64,000 nt of DNA from Anaerolineales bacterium. Lineage in GTDB: Bacteria; Chloroflexota; Anaerolineae; 4572-78; J111. The notes beneath the pieces were generated by a model. It searched no databases and was not told the DNA's origin. It worked only from the letters and a program-made list of their open reading frames with translations. The stretch is from NCBI GenBank assembly GCA_015075185.1, contig JABTUW010000001.1, positions 1 through 64,000 of the forward strand, given 5' to 3'. A program made the position numbers and the translations under genes. Each line of letters opens with the position of its first letter. Position 1 is the first letter of the stretch. Positions 61,901 to 64,000 of this stretch are shown here, in pieces.

Positions 61901-62235
61901 GGGCTGACGGCCCAGCCCACCAGCAAATGATACAGGGGCGGCCAATCGGCGCGATACCAGGCTTGCTGGCGTTCGGCGGCATTCTGGGGCAAGCGGGTCG
62001 TCTGGGCAATGAAGCTGATGTAGCGATAGTGAGCCAGTTCGTCTTCGCCTTGCGTGATGGGGACAACCAGGCTGTAGAGAGTCGCCAGGATCAGGAAAAT
62101 CAGCAGGACAACCCCCAAGCCGGTATAGAACGTACGGCGGGTGCTTCGAACTGTGGGACGGGGTAAGGTAAGGGCCGGAATGGGTCGGGGGGAGGGATGT
62201 TTTAGCTTATGGCGCGACTGAGCGGATTTGCCCAT
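58897..62235 (-). CDS. DUF2142-like GT-C membrane glycosyltransferase (first gene of the operon)
   Basis: 1112 residues. A basic N-terminus of about 35 residues precedes the first membrane helix. The loop TQGEDELAHYRYISFIAQTTRLP has the Asp-Glu pair and His. Membrane region to about 560 with large repeat-encoded loops (60631-60672, 60713-60740 and about 61583-61690). Four modules follow; module 4 carries ENCQQLIVNCQLSMRFYW. Between 62236 and 62412 no clear minus-strand promoter was found. Confidence 0.85.
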   Translation of the reverse strand: MGKSAQSRHKLKHPSPRPIPALTLPRPTVRSTRRTFYTGLGVVLLIFLILATLYSLVVPITQGEDELAHYRYISFIAQTTRLPQNAAERQQAWYRADWPPLYHLLVGWAVSPLDTTRPPFKDVGESPRRRLVGEIFYPRLIIYTEDATWPWQDGILAWHLGRFISIVFSAGALIFTYLTVLEICRGSEEAKKRGSETQESKAIAPSPHFSSPLPAPLLALAATALLAFTPRFLFTSAMLGDDSLFILLSAIFIWLLLRAARGDKRWWLYALIGLVLGLSIVTKYSTGLLPLAIIPVVIWRARHAGWSWSRAAGRVALTWLFTLIGASWWFGWIGYYFNTIKTDGLFFGLLKPLLASGPDVSMRRIFAGFGGGEFAGPERPAAIAAGTFWGWLTYFFQTFWGVPVLEHDPFFPWGYLIVLFFCLLALVGLWQLRRTATPEGRVMLGLLALVIALLLPFPILRFFLTRNILETGQGRHLLYPAAQAIPILLILGWAALAKKIEDRRLKIEDSKQSGSGNRFSVPYSLSPIPYPLSTILIFLPSLLLLLWSLFQLGYMALTYPAPLPVRTTTFDSASIPQPLKHNFGEAIQLLGYDFAPDAEQSIVNLTLFWKSLKPVDENYRVQVQLVDNAGWPRFTWLSHPLNGRYPTRAWDKGDVIRDTLPLPLAGVPANLYDLQLNLLREAEDTPLAGEPFQFIQIPLTAQPPIPHSASLGGAVDYRLWISDAPARPRQTLPLSWSYAGASAAAQSSLPGFQSPAPKPAWALVGPDNVPRLPQATGDATAIFIVGPDWPSGPYRLQLDTGKDSYQTESLLTVANDPRLFALPTLPEGWTPVEANFANQIKLLGYVLPTRRVEPGGGLPLTLYWQSLAPVLGEYVVFDKLLDQNQQVYGGYDRLPREYYSPILWAEGEIVEDGFAVPVTPDAPPGVYNLHVGLYSLKSGSSLSLPLIQDNQQSGVTSVMIGPLKVGGPPPGVTLTNPEPQIKLNQSLGNQITLLGYDLENCQQLIVNCQLSMRFYWRADGVPGADYTTFLHLRDTSNKNVAQKDSPPASGRYPTSLWDAGEVIVDEVTLPLGEVAPGRYRPVVGLYNLATGERLAVPGNPANEIALEPVERP
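59201..59235 (-). repeat. ATTGACA/ATTAACA heptamers in module 4
   Basis: Five 7-bp units encoding NCQQLIVNCQLS, at the same loop as 53057-53105. Confidence 0.85.
60631..60672 (-). repeat. GATAGTG/GATAGGG heptamers, six units
   Basis: Six units in register, encoding PYSLSPIPYPLST. Confidence 0.85.
60713..60740 (-). repeat. TCAATCT/TCGATCT heptamers, four units
   Basis: Four units encoding KKIEDRRLKIED, next to the previous block in the same loop. Confidence 0.85.
61583..61690 (-). repeat. Purine/pyrimidine-rich low-complexity insertion
   Basis: GAGCAGGGAGAGGCGAAG-like and CGCTCCCTCGCTTCTTCGCC-like runs, encoding a Ser/Glu/Lys/Pro-rich loop (SEEAKKRGSETQESKAIAPS). Units are about 7-8 bp but degenerate. 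Confidence 0.5.
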
Positions 62236-62347
62236 AATGACGCTTATTTTAGTGACAACGAAGCGTTTGGGCTAATGAACCAACCCTGGATAGTGAGCTA
62301 ATTGCTTCCATAAGAGGTATAAATCCCAAATCGGAACATTTGTTCGA

Positions 62348-62376
62348 TTGAAAGTGAGTCTGAAACATGATAAAAT
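62348..62376 (+). promoter_or_regulatory. Promoter for the 62413 ORF
   Basis: TTGAAA (62348-62353) and TAAAAT (62371-62376) with a 17-bp spacer, 36 bp before ATG 62413. Confidence 0.65.
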
Positions 62377-62412
62377 GCCCCATGTGAAAAATTTCCACCG
62401 AGTGGAGTGAAC

Positions 62413-62568
62413 ATGGCCCGGCCAACCGAGCCTCGCCTGAGAAATAAAGACGCGATTATCGTTTATGCCAATGGGCGCCCGGTGACTTACTTAAATTCGC
62501 CGCTGCCCGGCCTGCTGGGCTGGCTACTTCGGCTGGCAAGGCGGGTGTGGCCCACCCATAGCCTGTAA
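62413..62568 (+). CDS. Small 51-residue protein
   Basis: MARPTEPRLRNKDAIIVYANGR, then a Leu/Trp-rich amphipathic end (LPGLLGWLLRLARRVWPTHSL). A good promoter, GGAGTG before the ATG and an immediately following terminator make a compact transcription unit, which supports expression. No family recognised; the basic hydrophobic C-terminus could touch the membrane. Confidence 0.5.
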   Translation: MARPTEPRLRNKDAIIVYANGRPVTYLNSPLPGLLGWLLRLARRVWPTHSL

Positions 62569-62570
62569 CA

Positions 62571-62603
62571 AGCCATCCCGCGGGATGGCTTGTTTGTTTA
62601 TTG
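62571..62603 (+). terminator. Terminator of the 62413 ORF
   Basis: Self-complementary stem AAGCCATCCC/GGGATGGCTT with a minimal loop, then TGTTTGTTTATT. Confidence 0.8.
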
Positions 62604-62604
62604 C

Positions 62605-62639
62605 AATCTCGTTCCCACACTAAGTTTGGGAACGAGATT
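62605..62639. repeat. AATCTCGTTCCCA palindrome (dispersed element type)
   Basis: AATCTCGTTCCCA (62605-62617) pairs perfectly with TGGGAACGAGATT (62627-62639). This CTCGTTCCCA/TGGGAACGAG hairpin is a widespread interspersed repeat in cyanobacterial and Chloroflexota genomes. Here it lies between a terminator and the next gene. Confidence 0.65.
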
Positions 62640-62683
62640 ACGATTATAGGGTTTGAAAACATTTACAATGAAATGGAGCCAAG

Positions 62684-63313
62684 ATGAAGAAAGAGATTCT
62701 GGTACGCAACGGCAAAAGAGTAGATATGTTGTCTCGTTCAATCAAGGAAGGCGCCGCCAGTTTGGAGAATATACCCGGTTTGATCCGGCAAGTTATCGAA
62801 GAAGAGATGTGGCGCAAACACCTGCATCAAGAAACAGGCGAGGTTTTCACCTTTGATAATTTCAAAGAGTTTGTTACCGCTCCCCCACCCCAGGGCCTGG
62901 GCACTAACGTCGCTACCTTAATCCGCCTGTGCGCCGACGACCCGCTGGTGGTGGATATGATAGATGAGGCGGTCCAGTTTACTCCGCCAGAATTAAGCGC
63001 GATAAGCCAATATGTCAAAAGTGAAAATGGGGACCAGCAGCACGACGGCAGAAAATACATTGCCACGGGCACTTCGCGGCAGGCCGGCCTGCGCAAGCTG
63101 CGCCAGCATGCCGAAACTAACCCAAAAGTTGAACAACTGCGCCAGGCCGTATTAGCCGGCGAAATGAGTATCAATAGAGCTTTGATCGAATCTGGGTTGC
63201 GGACCGAGCGAATTACGATTACCAGAGACCCGGAGAAAGCCGCCGAAGTGCTCAAACGTAGTTTTAGCAACGAAGAGTTACAACAACTTATCCGGCTGCT
63301 GAGGTCATATTAG
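62684..63313 (+). CDS. Hypothetical protein, 209 residues
   Basis: ATG 62684 is preceded by GGAG at a good distance and is chosen over an upstream out-of-frame ATG. The protein is mostly helical and charged: NVATLIRLCADDPLVVDMIDEAVQ (about 75-98), SRQAGLRKLRQHAETNPKVEQLRQAVLAGEMSINRALIESGL (about 130-171) and a Leu-rich end (EELQQLIRLLRSY). No family recognised. The segment around 145-171 has the look of a ParB-type HTH (VLAGEMSINRALIESGL), but I would not assign it. It converges on the next gene with a 6-bp gap and no visible terminator. Confidence 0.65.
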   Translation: MKKEILVRNGKRVDMLSRSIKEGAASLENIPGLIRQVIEEEMWRKHLHQETGEVFTFDNFKEFVTAPPPQGLGTNVATLIRLCADDPLVVDMIDEAVQFTPPELSAISQYVKSENGDQQHDGRKYIATGTSRQAGLRKLRQHAETNPKVEQLRQAVLAGEMSINRALIESGLRTERITITRDPEKAAEVLKRSFSNEELQQLIRLLRSY

Positions 63314-63319
63314 GAGAGA

Positions 63320-64000
63320 TTATTCACTATTGTTGGAGTTTAAGGCAGATAAAGCCGCATCTACATCTTTATAAATCGCAAAAAAGTCTGTCGTTCCTGA
63401 TAGTTCAAATACAAGATAAATATTCTGAGGTACGTCAACCAGCGCCAAACTGGTCACACTTTTTCTGGCGTCAACCAAAGCCCTGATACCCGCTATGGTT
63501 AACTCACCTATATTCCCCATCATTAGAATAACCTTGTTGGCTTCATGAGTTTGGAGACTATTTGCGAGGTGGTTTCTAAACTGTTCAGTGGCGTACGCCC
63601 CAAATTTTCCCGAGAGGGATATAACAATAATATCCTTTTCTAAGTGGTCCTTTATGTAAAAATCAGAGGCAGGGATGGGGTTGCTCAGATAAATTTCCAT
63701 CCCTTCTTGGGCTACCATCACTTCAGTTATCCCTTTTCTATGCCCTAGATATTCTTCCGTCTCCTGTAAGACCCGCATAATTTCGGCATCGGTTGTAGCG
63801 GGATCATGATGGAAAAGCAGCAGACGTTTTACCTTGGCCTCTCGAGCAATATCCGCGCCAATCAACGCTGAACTGTGCCCCCAATCTTCTTTAACAAACG
63901 ACTCTCGCACCGAAAACTGGGCATCAAAAATCAACACATCGGCGTTGGCATAAAAATTACTGTATTTCTTGGTATTAGTATAATCCAGGCTTTTATACTC
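63320..64000 (-). CDS. Metallo-beta-lactamase-fold/STAS fusion, 5' end outside the window
   Basis: The reading frame stays open to the right edge (SNFYANADVLIFDAQFS...), so the N-terminal part is missing. ADVLIFDAQF, then WGHSSALIGADIAREAKVKRLLLFHHDPATTDAEI matches the C-terminal half of MBL-fold hydrolases (the Asp ligand, GHSS and the final HHDP His). After about residue 85 of the visible part a STAS domain begins: DIIVISLSGKFGAYATEQFRNHL, VILMMGNIGELTIAGIRALVDARKSV, LVDVPQNIYLVFELSG. STAS domains bind regulators or nucleotides in partner-switching. The conserved phosphorylatable Ser/Thr after the DxS strand appears as ELTIAG. Fusion to an MBL domain suggests a signalling hydrolase; its substrate is unknown. 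Confidence 0.75.
   Translation of the reverse strand, partial: EYKSLDYTNTKKYSNFYANADVLIFDAQFSVRESFVKEDWGHSSALIGADIAREAKVKRLLLFHHDPATTDAEIMRVLQETEEYLGHRKGITEVMVAQEGMEIYLSNPIPASDFYIKDHLEKDIIVISLSGKFGAYATEQFRNHLANSLQTHEANKVILMMGNIGELTIAGIRALVDARKSVTSLALVDVPQNIYLVFELSGTTDFFAIYKDVDAALSALNSNNSE

Noticed and set aside
1..64000. tRNA, rRNA or riboswitch genes
   Set aside because: I looked for cloverleaf-like GGTTCGAATCC arms and rRNA core sequences and saw none; short hairpins found are explained as terminators or palindromes.

Overview
The window looks like a chromosome segment of a Chloroflexota-type bacterium (Anaerolineae or Caldilineae-like). I infer this from a long operon of YfhO and DUF2142/GT-C-like membrane proteins, a type III-style CRISPR locus with a reverse transcriptase, and many short heptamer tandem repeats. 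No rRNA or tRNA gene was seen, so the taxonomy is only an inference.

Region 1 (1-11218) is a CRISPR locus. Two long arrays of 37-bp repeats (1-2897 and about 7331-11218) flank a plus-strand adaptation module encoding Cas6, a reverse transcriptase and Cas1 in one colinear block (2934-6585), followed by Cas2 (about 6590-6905). Every cas domain is readable only by hopping frames. The adjoining repeats are garbled over about 1.5-9.6 kb, while the outer ends of both arrays are clean. This fits one unpolished long-read block better than true gene decay. No cas10, csm or cmr effector gene is in the window.

Region 2 (about 11.2-22.95 kb) is an integrative element. It carries an HNH nuclease preceded by a 100-bp run of 20 pentamers, a protein with a RAMP-like glycine loop, small HTH and RHH proteins, a RepA-like ATPase, a CHC2/toprim primase, a TubC-N-like protein, a XRE repressor, an SpdA-like membrane protein, an FtsK/TraB-like ATPase and a large serine recombinase. 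An iteron-like cluster lies between ATPase and primase. The same 16-bp operator-like palindrome lies at two divergent promoters. A 14-bp palindrome recurs five times here and was not seen elsewhere. The gene set resembles an actinomycete ICE (AICE): replication genes plus one FtsK-like translocase.

Region 3 (23-34.2 kb) starts with a KaiC-like ATPase and a toxin-antitoxin remnant, then becomes a graveyard. Two 5'-truncated Rhs fragments face each other across about 10 kb. Between them lie an IS630 remnant, a broken TolB-like propeller, an older transposase split by an IS5-family insertion (AAT target duplication and matching terminal repeats visible), and two tandem tyrosine recombinases.

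Region 4 (34.2-62.2 kb) is one minus-strand operon of about 28 kb: two YfhO proteins, one SGNH-hydrolase-like protein, six giant DUF2142-like GT-C paralogues and one ArnT-like GT-C protein. Most neighbours overlap by ATGA or GTGA. The paralogues carry up to four C-terminal beta-sandwich modules that differ between copies. About twenty in-frame heptamer or octamer repeats are inserted in loops and linkers. The likely role is polyprenyl-linked sugar transfer to surface glycans or glycoproteins. Region 5 (62.4-64 kb) has a small ORF, a terminator, a dispersed palindrome, a hypothetical protein and the C-terminal part of a metallo-beta-lactamase/STAS fusion running off the right edge.
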